From NCBI GenBank assembly GCA_945865935.1, contig CAMBFI010000011.1, forward strand, positions 1-64,000: DNA of 64,000 nucleotides, given 5' to 3'. The DNA is from Bordetella parapertussis. GTDB taxonomy: Bacteria > Pseudomonadota > Gammaproteobacteria > Burkholderiales > Burkholderiaceae_B. Below, piece after piece: positions 19,380 through 28,522 of this stretch. The position numbers were made by a program, and so were the translations under genes. Within the stretch, counting starts at the first letter, position 1. The number at the start of each line of letters is the position of its first letter. The notes beneath the pieces are model-generated. The model had not been told where the DNA came from and made no database searches. It saw only the letters and a list, made by a program, of their open reading frames with translations.

Positions 19380-20456
19380 GTGTCAGTTGCGCCTTTAAAA
19401 AACGATGTGTTTTTACGTAGCCTCTTGCGGGAGCCCGTGCCTTATACCCCGACATGGTTGATGCGTCAGGCTGGTCGCTACCTTCCCGAATACAACGCAA
19501 CCCGTGCACGCGCGGGTTCGTTCATGGGTCTGGCACAAAACCCGGATTACGCAGCCGAGGTCACGCTTCAGCCTCTTGAACGCTATCCTTTGGATGCAGC
19601 CATTTTATTTTCAGACATTCTGACTGTACCGGATGCGATGGGTTTAGGCTTGTCTTTTGCACAAGGCGAGGGGCCGCGTTTTGCGCATCCCGTACGCACT
19701 GAACAAGATGTCGCCAAACTCGCTGTGCCAGATTTGGAAAAATTGCGCTATGTGTTTGATGCTGTTGCATTAATTCGCAAGCAATTAGATGGCCGAGTGC
19801 CGCTGATTGGTTTTGCTGGGAGTCCTTTCACAGTCGCTTGCTATATGGTCGAGGGTAAAGGTAGTGATGACTATCGCCTGATTAAAGGTATGCTTTACGC
19901 GCGCCCTGATTTGTTGCACAAGATTCTAGATATCAATGCTCAAACCACAGCACAGTACTTAAATGCTCAAATTGAAGCAGGTGCGCAAGCTGTCATGATT
20001 TTTGATAGCTGGGGTGGTGTCTTGGCGGATGGTCTTTTTCAGCAGTTTTCTTTGCAATACACCCAGCGGGTTGTCGCGGCGCTCAAGCGCGAGCGCGAGG
20101 GGCGACGTGTGCCTGTTATCGTCTTTACCAAGGGCGGTGGACAATGGCTCGAATCAATTACTGCGTGCGGTGCGGACGCGGTTGGCTTGGACTGGACGGT
20201 TGATCTTGCTGCAGCGCGTCGGCGCGTGTCAGATTCGGTTGCATTCCAAGGAAATCTTGATCCCATTGCACTCTTTGGTGGTGAGCAAGCGATCCGTGCT
20301 GAAGTGCGGCGAGTACTCGACGCCTTTGGGCCTGTCAGAAAGGGCGGGCATGTCTTTAATTTAGGGCACGGGATCTCACAGTTCACCCCACCTGAAGCTG
20401 TTGAGACGTTGGTTGACGAGGTTCGTTTGTATAGCCCTATGTTTCATGCGGCATAA
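19380..20456 (+). CDS. hemE: Uroporphyrinogen decarboxylase
   Basis: A 358-residue enzyme removing four carboxylates from uroporphyrinogen III to give coproporphyrinogen III. The hallmark [16 protein letters not shown] is near residues 22-37, [12 protein letters not shown] near 77-88, and [16 protein letters not shown] mid-protein. Translation begins at GTG, with AGGAAA 4-9 nt upstream. Acts in the cytosol downstream of hemA (also in this window). Confidence 0.97.
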   Translation: MSVAPLKNDVFLRSLLREPVPYTPTWLMRQAGRYLPEYNATRARAGSFMGLAQNPDYAAEVTLQPLERYPLDAAILFSDILTVPDAMGLGLSFAQGEGPRFAHPVRTEQDVAKLAVPDLEKLRYVFDAVALIRKQLDGRVPLIGFAGSPFTVACYMVEGKGSDDYRLIKGMLYARPDLLHKILDINAQTTAQYLNAQIEAGAQAVMIFDSWGGVLADGLFQQFSLQYTQRVVAALKREREGRRVPVIVFTKGGGQWLESITACGADAVGLDWTVDLAAARRRVSDSVAFQGNLDPIALFGGEQAIRAEVRRVLDAFGPVRKGGHVFNLGHGISQFTPPEAVETLVDEVRLYSPMFHAA

Positions 20457-20817
20457 GCTAAAAAGTCTAGTATTCATGCGGCTTATCGGGGCAAAATGCT
20501 TGCAAAGCTACGGTATATCTAGGCAGTTGTGCACAAATATTGGGTGCAGCCTCGACACCCCTCGTATTACAAATCTAATTCTCTGATAATTCTGCAAGTC
20601 ATTGATTATTAATAATAAATTAACTTTTAATGGCTTTTATGACAGATGGCAGTGCTCAACGATTGTGTGTTTGCGACTTCGCTTAGTTATGTTTTCCCCA
20701 AAGTTATCCACAAGTCGCAGTCTACAAGAGTTGAACTCATTTCTTGTCAGCGTTTTAGCGCAATATTACAGAAACAACATTAAGTTGATGTCAGATTTGT
20801 GTCATGAAATATAAGGA
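20457..20817. other. 361-bp AT-rich intergenic region with a DnaA box
   Basis: No convincing gene was found between hemE and priA. The region contains a perfect 9-mer DnaA box ttatccaca (20704-20712), a near-box palindrome ttgtgcacaa (20527-20536) and an almost pure A/T stretch at 20601-20631. Two short open frames (20401-20586 and 20602-20814) have no recognisable protein character. A ribosome-binding AAGGA lies at 20812-20816. The function is unknown; it may be the priA promoter under DnaA influence, or a small replication-related site. Confidence 0.5.
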
Positions 20818-22881
20818 ATGATCGGGTTGATAAGCAACTGGGTGAGTGTCGTACTAGACCTGCCACTAGGTGGGCCGTTCGACTATCGGACTACTGAACC
20901 GGCTGCTGTCGGTGACCGCGTCATCGTCCCATTTGGGCGTCGTAAGATGATTGGAGTGGTGGTCGACCTACCCGCTGAGCCTAACTATGACCCCGCCCTG
21001 GTTAAAGAGGTTGAGCAGGTTTTGCAAGACGTCGCGCCCCTGACCTCGAGCTGGATCAAGTTCGCACGTTTCGCGGCCGATTACTATCAGCGGCCGCTGG
21101 GCGAGGTGATCTTGCCTGCCTTGCCATCATCGCTTCGAAGCTTGGGCGCCTACCAAGGCAAGCGTGCCGCTGGGGGGCCGGTCGCTCGTCTGGACAAGCG
21201 CCGTAAAGCTGCCCAGAGCGAGGTCTCCCAAAGCGCTGTGCCAACGCTGAACGTCGGACAACAGGCAGCCATTGATGCCATCGGATCCTCCCAAGGTTTT
21301 CAGGCCTTCTTATTATTTGGCGTGACGGGCAGCGGCAAGACAGAGGTCTACTTGCATGCTGCGGCACAAACACTGGCGCGTGGTAAGCGTGTGCTGATGT
21401 TGGTGCCAGAAATAAATCTGACGCCGCAGTTTGAACAGTCGTTGCGCGCGCGTCTTGAGCCCGTTGCGGGGCCCGAAGGCGTGGCAGTCTTGCACAGTGC
21501 CTTGTCGGATGGTGAGCGCTTGCGCGCCTGGCTAAGCGTGCAACGCGGACAAGCGCGCATTGTGTTGGGGACACGACTTTCTATTTTTGCTCCGATCGAT
21601 GACTTGGGTTTGCTTGTGGTGGATGAGGAGCATGATGCCTCCTACAAGCAACAAGATGGCTTGCGCTATTCTGCTCGAGACTTGGCGGTTTGGCGAGCGC
21701 ACGATCTAAACATACCGATTGTGCTGGGCTCGGCTACCCCGTCACTTGAAAGCTGGGTGAATGCACAAAAAAAGCATTACCAACGCCTAGATCTACCGGA
21801 CCGAGCGCGTGAGGTAACGATGCCGACCGTGCGTCTGGTGGACACACGCCGTCTCCAAATGGAGCACGGGCTGTCCCCGCACCTAATCACAGCAATGCGT
21901 GAGCGTTTGGCAAATAAAGAACAAGTGCTGATTTTTTTAAATCGACGTGGCTATGCGCCCGCCTTGCACTGCAAGTCGTGTGGCTGGGTAAGTCAATGCT
22001 CTCGCTGCACTACCTTTACGGTATTGCATCGTGCGCAGCAGGGGCGTCATCAACTTCACTGCCATCACTGTGGCTTTCAGCAGCGTGTTCCCAACGCTTG
22101 CCCGGAATGTGGCGATCAAGACATGCAGCCAATGGGTCGCGGCACGCAGCGCATTGAAGAGCATCTTGCTGAACTATTTCCAGAAGCCCGAGTACTGCGC
22201 ATTGATGCAGACAGTACGCGCAAAAAGGGAAGTGCACAGGCATTGTTTGCGAGTGTGCATGCGGGCGAAGTCGATATTTTGGTTGGGACGCAAATGGTTG
22301 CCAAAGGGCACGATTTTGCTAATTTAGGCCTCGTGGGAGTTTTAAATGCGGATGCGATGTTGTTTTCGCAAGACTTCCGAGCCCCTGAGCGACTCTTTGC
22401 TCAGTTGATGCAGGTCGCAGGGCGCGCTGGGCGGCACGCTGGTCACGGAGAAGTGATTGTGCAAACAGGGTACCCCGAACAGGCGGTCTACCAAGCATTA
22501 CTAAAGCATGACTACACAGGATTTGCGCAACACACGATCCGAGAACGCGAGGCCGCTTGCTTGCCACCGTTTTCTCATCAAGCGCTGCTTAGCGCTGAGG
22601 CGCGTGAACTCAACACCGCATTAGACTTCCTAAGTGCTGCGCGAGATATTGCCATGACGTTGTCGTCGGAGTTGGGCAGCGCTGAGCTCATCACCTTGTA
22701 TGATCCGGTACCGTTACGCATCGTGCGTGTCGATAACATGTGCCGCGCACAATTGCTTGTCGAGAGCACGCACCGCCCATCCATGCAACAGTTGCTTCGA
22801 CATTGGATGCTCGCACTGAATCAAGATCCCGATACTCGACGCATCAATTGGCAACTCGAAGTAGATCCGCTGGAAATTTAA
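20818..22881 (+). CDS. priA: Primosomal protein N' (replication restart helicase)
   Basis: A 687-residue PriA that recognises abandoned forks and reloads DnaB. Present: the N-terminal 3'-DNA-binding domain (VVLDLPLGGPFDYR), Walker A GVTGSGKT (168-175), the DEEH box in VVDEEHDASYKQQDG, and a zinc-binding insertion with CKSCGW, CSRC, CHHCGF and CPECG. The ATG at 20818 lies only 1 nt from AAGGA, too close; an in-frame TTG at 20827 has better spacing and gives MISNWVSVVLD, so the true start may be there. Confidence 0.96.
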   Translation: MIGLISNWVSVVLDLPLGGPFDYRTTEPAAVGDRVIVPFGRRKMIGVVVDLPAEPNYDPALVKEVEQVLQDVAPLTSSWIKFARFAADYYQRPLGEVILPALPSSLRSLGAYQGKRAAGGPVARLDKRRKAAQSEVSQSAVPTLNVGQQAAIDAIGSSQGFQAFLLFGVTGSGKTEVYLHAAAQTLARGKRVLMLVPEINLTPQFEQSLRARLEPVAGPEGVAVLHSALSDGERLRAWLSVQRGQARIVLGTRLSIFAPIDDLGLLVVDEEHDASYKQQDGLRYSARDLAVWRAHDLNIPIVLGSATPSLESWVNAQKKHYQRLDLPDRAREVTMPTVRLVDTRRLQMEHGLSPHLITAMRERLANKEQVLIFLNRRGYAPALHCKSCGWVSQCSRCTTFTVLHRAQQGRHQLHCHHCGFQQRVPNACPECGDQDMQPMGRGTQRIEEHLAELFPEARVLRIDADSTRKKGSAQALFASVHAGEVDILVGTQMVAKGHDFANLGLVGVLNADAMLFSQDFRAPERLFAQLMQVAGRAGRHAGHGEVIVQTGYPEQAVYQALLKHDYTGFAQHTIREREAACLPPFSHQALLSAEARELNTALDFLSAARDIAMTLSSELGSAELITLYDPVPLRIVRVDNMCRAQLLVESTHRPSMQQLLRHWMLALNQDPDTRRINWQLEVDPLEI

Positions 22882-22890
22882 TTCAATCCG

Positions 22891-24945
22891 ATGTCAAAAT
22901 TTGAAACTACCGGCCTGAATCCGTCGCAACGCGAGGGCGTCTTGTATCTGGATGGCCCTTGTCTTGTCCTTGCGGGAGCCGGATCAGGCAAAACGCGTGT
23001 GATTACGCAAAAAATCGCCTATTTGTTGCGCGAGTGTGGCTATGCTGGACGTAATGTTGTCGCGCTGACCTTCACGAACAAAGCTGCCCGTGAAATGGAG
23101 GATCGCGTCAAACTATTGGTCGATCCATCTTTGGCCAAAGGTCTGACGATCAGTACGTTTCATTCATTAGGCGTACGAATTTTGCGCGAAGAGGCCCGAT
23201 TCGCAGGCTTGAAACCTCAGTTTTCTATTTTTGATTCTGATGATGCCATGGCGATCATTCAGGATCTGTTGGCAACGACCGATCGTGGTCGCTTGCGTTC
23301 GCTACAACAAACCATATCGCTTTGGAAAAATGGGTTAATCGATCCAGATGCTGCGGCAAATATTGCCGCCACGGCGAGCGAGGTCGAAGCAGCAAAGGTG
23401 TACCGCAGCTATAACGCTACGCTCGCCGCATACCAGGCTGTTGATTTTGATGATTTGATTGCGCTTCCCGCCAAGATCTTGGCGCAGCACCAAGAGGTCC
23501 GAGAACGCTGGCAACAGCGAGTTCGCTATCTACTGGTAGACGAATATCAAGATACCAATGTTTGTCAGTATCGGCTCGTGCAATGGTTAACGGGTGTGCG
23601 TGCGATGTTTACGGCCGTCGGCGACGATGATCAGGCGATCTATGCTTGGCGGGGTGCGACGATCGAAAATTTGGCCAAACTGACGACAGATTATCCTCAA
23701 ATTCGTTTGATCAAGCTTGAGCAAAACTACCGCTCCAGTCAATGTATCTTGGCAGCCGCCAATCACGTCATCGCTAAGAATCCCAAGCTGTTTGAAAAGA
23801 AGCTGTGGTCTGAGCATGGTATGGGAGACGCGATAAGCGTGACGGCGATGGCGAGCGATGAGGCCGAGGCCGAAAATGTTGCTATGAAGATCTCTGCAGC
23901 GCGTTTTGAAAAACGAGTCTCCTGGAAGGATTTTGCGGTGTTGTATCGCGGGAATCATCAGGCGCGAATCGTTGAACAGGCGATGCGGAATTTACATATC
24001 CCTTACACAATCTCCGGGGGCCAGAGTTTTTTTGACAAAGTAGAAGTGCGCGATGTGTTGGCCTATTTGCGTTTGGTTGCCAACGAGGACGATGACCCTG
24101 CCTTCATCCGCGCGGCGACCACGCCAAAAAGGGGAATCGGACAGGCGACCTTACAAACCTTGGGTCAGTATGCCGGCGAGCGTCAGATTTCCTTGTTTGA
24201 GGCGCTCTTTGAGCAGGGTGTCGAAACGAGTCTCGCTACGCGTCAGTTAGAGCCCTTACGTACGTTTGGTGACTTTATTAATCGGATTCGTTTTCGAGCT
24301 GGCCGAGGCGAAACAGGGCAGCCCGTGCCGGCGGCTGAGCCGGCAGGAGTCATTCTGGATGATTTGCTCAGTGCGATTCAATACGAGCGGTATTTGTACG
24401 ATACCTTAGATGAAAAAGCAGCCCAGTCTCGTTGGCAGAATGTGCTGGAATTGGTCGGTTGGCTCAAGCGCAAGGCCGAGGCGGACGCAATGGGCTTGTT
24501 AGACCTTGTTCAGCACGTTGCATTAGTGACAATGCTTGAGCGTGGAGACGAGCAAGAGCCTGACGCAGTGAAGCTTTCAACGCTGCATGCATCGAAAGGT
24601 TTAGAGTACCCCCATGTATATTTGCTCGGGGTCGAAGAAGGCTTGTTACCCCATCTGGGGCGAGATGATGAAGATGTGGATCCGACAAAAGTAGCTGATG
24701 CGCTAGCCTCGCGTATTCAGGAGGAGCGCCGCTTGATGTATGTGGGCATTACGCGTGCCCAGCGTAGTTTGCACCTAAGTTGGTGTCAAAAACGACGGCG
24801 CGCACGCGAGGATCTTGTGCGCGAGCCGTCACGCTTTATCGAAGAGATGGGTTTGTCTGCGGCCGAACTGCAATTGCAGCCCGACACCATGAGCCCGAAG
24901 AATCGTCTAGATATGCTGCGGGCGATGTTGAATAAAACAAGTTAA
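22891..24945 (+). CDS. rep: ATP-dependent DNA helicase Rep (UvrD/Rep family)
   Basis: A 684-residue superfamily 1A helicase, 3'-5'. Motif I AGAGSGKTRVI (about 29-39), motif Ia ALTFTNKAAREM, motif II LLVDEYQDTN, motif III DDDQAIYAWRGA, motif IV EQNYRSS, motif V STLHASKGLEYPHVYL and motif VI RRLMYVGITRAQ are all present. The overall pattern fits Rep better than UvrD. Nine bases after priA, so the two restart-related helicases probably form one transcript. Confidence 0.94.
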   Translation: MSKFETTGLNPSQREGVLYLDGPCLVLAGAGSGKTRVITQKIAYLLRECGYAGRNVVALTFTNKAAREMEDRVKLLVDPSLAKGLTISTFHSLGVRILREEARFAGLKPQFSIFDSDDAMAIIQDLLATTDRGRLRSLQQTISLWKNGLIDPDAAANIAATASEVEAAKVYRSYNATLAAYQAVDFDDLIALPAKILAQHQEVRERWQQRVRYLLVDEYQDTNVCQYRLVQWLTGVRAMFTAVGDDDQAIYAWRGATIENLAKLTTDYPQIRLIKLEQNYRSSQCILAAANHVIAKNPKLFEKKLWSEHGMGDAISVTAMASDEAEAENVAMKISAARFEKRVSWKDFAVLYRGNHQARIVEQAMRNLHIPYTISGGQSFFDKVEVRDVLAYLRLVANEDDDPAFIRAATTPKRGIGQATLQTLGQYAGERQISLFEALFEQGVETSLATRQLEPLRTFGDFINRIRFRAGRGETGQPVPAAEPAGVILDDLLSAIQYERYLYDTLDEKAAQSRWQNVLELVGWLKRKAEADAMGLLDLVQHVALVTMLERGDEQEPDAVKLSTLHASKGLEYPHVYLLGVEEGLLPHLGRDDEDVDPTKVADALASRIQEERRLMYVGITRAQRSLHLSWCQKRRRAREDLVREPSRFIEEMGLSAAELQLQPDTMSPKNRLDMLRAMLNKTS

Positions 24946-24968
24946 CGACCGGCTGCAGCACGGTTTGT

Positions 24969-26123
24969 TTATTCAATATCGGCGAGGGTTCTGCGCCAAA
25001 ACTCTAGGCGACGTGGTAGTGCGGAGACAAACACATGCTCGCGCAAGGTGTGCGCACCGTCACCTTCTGCGCCCAAGCCATCGATGGAGGGGCAGCCCAC
25101 CGCTGCGGTGAAGTTGGCATCACTGCCACCCCCGGAGACGGGCGCTTCCTCAAGCTCGAAACCACAAGGTGTCGCGTATTGTTTGAGTCTTTGTAACAAT
25201 TGATCGGCCTTGGGTGACTTCACCATGGGAGGACGATTGAGCTCAACATCAATGGTAAGTGTGACATCGGGATCGTGCGGTTTCAGAGCCCGCATACGTA
25301 CCACGATTTCTTCGCCCGCTGCCTCATTGGGGATACGAAAATCGACCATGACTTCACAGTGCGATGGAACGGTGTTTGTGACGGTTCCGCCTCTGATCGT
25401 ACCAACGCTTACTGTGATGCCGCGGTCGTAGTCTGTCATTGCTTCAAGTGCAAGGATTTGATGCGCCATTTCACGAATGGCGCTACGCCCTTTTTCGTGT
25501 GCCATGCCCGCGTGAGAAGGCCTGCCAGTACAAATAAGTTTGAGCATGCCAGTGCCTTTGCGGCCCGTGACACAGCGCCCACCATTCGGACGTGCAGGTT
25601 CTGGCACCAGCGCATAACGCGCTTTCTTGGCGAAATCTTCGATGTAAGCGCGCGAAGCGTGGCTGCCGACTTCTTCATCAGGAACAAGTAGGAAGTCCAC
25701 CGGCAGCTTGGTGGAGTTGGGTGTTGCGAACTCGCCGAGCGCCGTGAGCGCTAAGAACGCGCCTCCTTTCATATCGAAGGCGCCCGGGCCGTAAAGTTTG
25801 TCATCCTCAATACGGCAGGGGTTGGTCTTAAGTGTGCCAATCGGGTGCACGGAATCAATGTGCGCTAATAACAGCAGACCTGTGCGTGTATCGCCTGGCG
25901 CGCGATTCGTGGCGACGATCATTGGCAGTTTCGTTTCGCCGATCTCGCTGAGCGTGACGTGTAAACCGGCGGCACGGGCCTTGGTGACAACGATTTGTGC
26001 CATGCGGTGCACAGCGGCGGGATCGTTGGATGGTGATTCGCATTCGATCCACGTGCGCAGCTCTTGGGCGAGGCTTTGTGCCAACGTATCGTTGGAGTTT
26101 TTGTCCAAGGTAGAGGTGCTCAT
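24969..26123 (-). CDS. M20-family metallopeptidase (carboxypeptidase G2/ArgE-like)
   Basis: A 384-residue dinuclear-zinc peptidase. Metal and catalytic residues are visible in LLLAHIDSVHP (His and Asp), YGPGAFDMKGG (bridging Asp), VPDEEVGS (general base Glu-Glu) and the late VSGGGSDANF with ADGDGAHT-like EGDGAHTLREHV (C-terminal His). The insert resembles the M20 dimerisation domain. No signal peptide, so cytoplasmic. The closest style is glutamate carboxypeptidase; the substrate (an N-acyl or folate-type amide) cannot be fixed. Divergent from the dehydrogenase gene at 26210. Confidence 0.88.
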   Translation of the reverse strand: MSTSTLDKNSNDTLAQSLAQELRTWIECESPSNDPAAVHRMAQIVVTKARAAGLHVTLSEIGETKLPMIVATNRAPGDTRTGLLLLAHIDSVHPIGTLKTNPCRIEDDKLYGPGAFDMKGGAFLALTALGEFATPNSTKLPVDFLLVPDEEVGSHASRAYIEDFAKKARYALVPEPARPNGGRCVTGRKGTGMLKLICTGRPSHAGMAHEKGRSAIREMAHQILALEAMTDYDRGITVSVGTIRGGTVTNTVPSHCEVMVDFRIPNEAAGEEIVVRMRALKPHDPDVTLTIDVELNRPPMVKSPKADQLLQRLKQYATPCGFELEEAPVSGGGSDANFTAAVGCPSIDGLGAEGDGAHTLREHVFVSALPRRLEFWRRTLADIE

Positions 26124-26209
26124 GGTCAGTCCTTGCGGGTATGATGGATATAGCTATTATGCAACAGCTCAAGATTAGGGATGAGTCTTTCGCAACAGGA
26201 AACAACAGA

Positions 26210-27724
26210 ATGAAGACGATTAAGACAGTAGGCGTAGCAGGTGCGGGTGCGATGGGACGCGGCATTGCGCAAATTGTTGCGCAGGCGGGCTTGCGAGTAC
26301 GCCTATTTGACGCGAACGCGCAGGTGACGGCGGTGGCGCGCGACGCGTTGGCCGCCACCTGGACCACACTGGCCGCTAAGGGCAAGTTAACGCAAGAGCA
26401 GGCGGATCTGGCGCTCGCGAATATCCATCCTGCCCAAGACATCAGTGCGCTGGCGGACTGTGATTTGGTGATCGAGGCGATCATCGAGCGACTCGACGTC
26501 AAACAGAAATTTTTCACTGAGCTGGAAAAAGTAGTTTCCGCGGATTGCTATCTTGTTTCCAACACATCGTCATTGTCGATTACCTCGATCGCCGCGGCGT
26601 GTGCCAAGCCTGAACGCGTAGCCGGCTATCACTTTTTTAATCCAGTGCCTTTAATGAAGGTCGTGGAAGTCATTGATGGCTTACGTAGTGACCCAGCTGT
26701 TGGTGATGCGTTGATGGCGCTGACGGTTCGTATGGGACACACGCCCGTCCGTGCGAAAGATATGCCAGGTTTTATTGTCAACCATGCTGGGCGTGGGATG
26801 AACACCGAGGGCTTACGTATCGTCCAAGAGAGTGTGACGGATTTTAAGACAGTCGATGCAATCATGCGTGAGCAGGCGGGTTTCAAAATGGGGCCGTTCG
26901 AGCTGATGGATTTGACTGGCCTGGATGTGTCGCAGCCGGTGATGGAGTCGATCTACTGGCAGTTCTATGATGAGCCGCGCTTTAGGCCTTCACCTATTGG
27001 CACGGTGCGTGTGGCGGGCGGTTTGTATGGTCGCAAGACCCAAGGCGGCTTTTACGCCTACGCAGATGGACAAAAACAAGTAACACCTGAGCCGCCAGCG
27101 CCAGCGTTGACCCAAGCATGCAGGGTCTGGGTGAGCCCGGACCATGCGCTGGGCCATACCAGAGCGACACAGCTGTTGAAGCGGTTAGGCGCCACAATAC
27201 AAACTGGTAGTAAGCCTGGTCCAGACGACTTGCTGATCGTGACCCCATTTGGTTTGGATGTTTCCACATGCGTTGCCCAACAGGGGCTCGACCCATTAAG
27301 AACGGTTGGGCTAGATACGCTTCATGATTTTGAGCTAACGAAACGCCGCACACTGATGGTGTCGCCTGCTACAACGTCGCACTGGCGTGACATCGCACAC
27401 GCGCTAGTAGGTAGTGACAATATTCGTGTGTGTGTTGTGCAAGACTCGGCGGGCTTTGTCGCGCAGCGCGTTGTGGCGATGATCGTCAACATTGCCTGCG
27501 ATATTGCCCAACAGAATATTGCAACGCCTGGCGATATCGACCGTGCTGTTAACTTGGGACTGGGCTATCCCCAGGGGCCCTTAACTATCGGCGATACGTT
27601 AGGCGCGGAAAACATTCTTGAAATCCTGCGCAATATGCAGAGCGTCACCGGAGACCCCCGGTACCGCCCAAGCTTGTGGTTGCAACGATGTGTGCAGTTG
27701 GGGCGGTCGCTGGCGACCGCCTGA
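26210..27724 (+). CDS. 3-Hydroxyacyl-CoA dehydrogenase, two-domain form
   Basis: A 504-residue NAD-dependent dehydrogenase. The Rossmann motif GAGAMGRGIAQ starts at residue 11; NTSSLSIT, the catalytic His region GYHFFNPVPLMKVVEV and GFIVNHAGRGMNTEG follow. Two copies of the C-terminal 3HCDH domain are recognisable: one at about 190-290 and one at about 405-500 (GFVAQRVVAMIVNIAC, GLGYPQGPLTIGD), as in PaaH-type enzymes of phenylacetate or beta-oxidation routes. The ATG at 26210 is preceded by AGGAAA; an in-frame start at 26141 would overlap the divergent promoter area. Confidence 0.92.
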   Translation: MKTIKTVGVAGAGAMGRGIAQIVAQAGLRVRLFDANAQVTAVARDALAATWTTLAAKGKLTQEQADLALANIHPAQDISALADCDLVIEAIIERLDVKQKFFTELEKVVSADCYLVSNTSSLSITSIAAACAKPERVAGYHFFNPVPLMKVVEVIDGLRSDPAVGDALMALTVRMGHTPVRAKDMPGFIVNHAGRGMNTEGLRIVQESVTDFKTVDAIMREQAGFKMGPFELMDLTGLDVSQPVMESIYWQFYDEPRFRPSPIGTVRVAGGLYGRKTQGGFYAYADGQKQVTPEPPAPALTQACRVWVSPDHALGHTRATQLLKRLGATIQTGSKPGPDDLLIVTPFGLDVSTCVAQQGLDPLRTVGLDTLHDFELTKRRTLMVSPATTSHWRDIAHALVGSDNIRVCVVQDSAGFVAQRVVAMIVNIACDIAQQNIATPGDIDRAVNLGLGYPQGPLTIGDTLGAENILEILRNMQSVTGDPRYRPSLWLQRCVQLGRSLATA

Positions 27725-27733
27725 CGCGTCAAT

Positions 27734-28270
27734 TTATTTGGCAGCAGGTGCTTGAGGTGCAGGAGCGGCAGGTTCTTCGAATTTGCCGCCAGCACTGTTT
27801 GTCATATAGACAACCGCGCGCGCGATTTCATAGTCGTCCAGAGCAGGGTTGCCGCCCTTGGCGGGCATGGCGCCTTTGCCCTTGACCACGTTGGCAACCA
27901 TCGCACTTAGCCCAGTACCGATGGCGGTCGACCAAGCAGCTGTATCGCCGAATTTTAAAGCGCCCGCCACGCCAGCAATATGACAGCCAGCACAAACAGC
28001 TTTGTAGACTTGTTCGCCCGTTTTATAAACTTTTGGACCACTTGCGTCGACGAGGTCGAGGCGTGCAACTGGAGCAATGCGCTTGGCTGTCGCTTCTGGG
28101 CCGAGGGTGTCAGAGCCGGCGCCGACTGTCACGCCTGCGGTGACCATATTGGCCAACAGAATGATGATGATGACCGGCAAGATGAACGACAGCGCGACCG
28201 TAATGATCAGTTGCTTGGGTGTCTTGATGGGCGAGTGGTGTTCTTCTTCGTGTGACTGCGTATTGCTCAT
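27734..28270 (-). CDS. Membrane-anchored c-type cytochrome (cytochrome c5 type)
   Basis: Starting at the ATG at 28270 (178 residues), it has a short charged cytoplasmic N terminus, a single membrane helix (about 21-43) and a periplasmic c-type domain with haem-binding CAGCH (93-97) and a likely axial Met near 135 (GKGAMPAKGG). A Pro/Ala-rich tail follows. Class I, CytC5-like; such proteins carry electrons to terminal oxidases in betaproteobacteria. An in-frame upstream ATG at 28285 exists but adds only five residues. Convergent with the dehydrogenase gene, 9 bp apart. Confidence 0.9.
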   Translation of the reverse strand: MSNTQSHEEEHHSPIKTPKQLIITVALSFILPVIIIILLANMVTAGVTVGAGSDTLGPEATAKRIAPVARLDLVDASGPKVYKTGEQVYKAVCAGCHIAGVAGALKFGDTAAWSTAIGTGLSAMVANVVKGKGAMPAKGGNPALDDYEIARAVVYMTNSAGGKFEEPAAPAPQAPAAK

Positions 28271-28365
28271 GACCAGATCCTGCAAGTAGTTGACTTACAA
28301 ACCCAAGGATTATAGCGGGATCGCAAGAGCTTCGTTAGAAAACCGGGACGGTAAACGGCTGCCGC

Positions 28366-28371
28366 TATAAT
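28366..28371 (+). promoter_or_regulatory. -10 box of tRNA-Arg
   Basis: A consensus TATAAT 10 bp before the mature 5' end of tRNA-Arg. No good -35 hexamer is visible at 16-18 bp; the upstream ttgact at 28290 is too far. Confidence 0.45.
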
Positions 28372-28381
28372 TCGGTTCGTG

Positions 28382-28456
28382 GCGCCCGTAGTTCAATGGA
28401 TAGAATAAGAGTTTCCGAAGCTCTCGATACAGGTTCGATTCCTGTCGGGCGCGCCA
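28382..28456 (+). tRNA. tRNA-Arg(CCG)
   Basis: A 75-nt cloverleaf: acceptor GCGCCCG pairs with CGGGCGC, D loop TTCAATGGATAGAA, anticodon stem AGAGT/GCTCT enclosing loop TTCCGAA (anticodon CCG), T loop TTCGATT, discriminator G and encoded CCA. It reads CGG arginine codons. Confidence 0.95.
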
Positions 28457-28522
28457 GCTTCCCGTGCAAAGGCCTTTTGCGTCGTCAAACACAAAGTGTT
28501 CCTTTATGCTCTGGCGAGCCCC

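Noticed and set aside
20602-20814. 70-codon frame in the hemE-priA gap
   Set aside because: Composition is that of AT-rich non-coding DNA, and there is no ribosome-binding site or recognisable motif.
28310-28492. Open frame of 60 codons opposite tRNA-Arg
   Set aside because: It is the antisense of the tRNA and resembles the common ARQESNLYRELRK artefact; no independent coding evidence.
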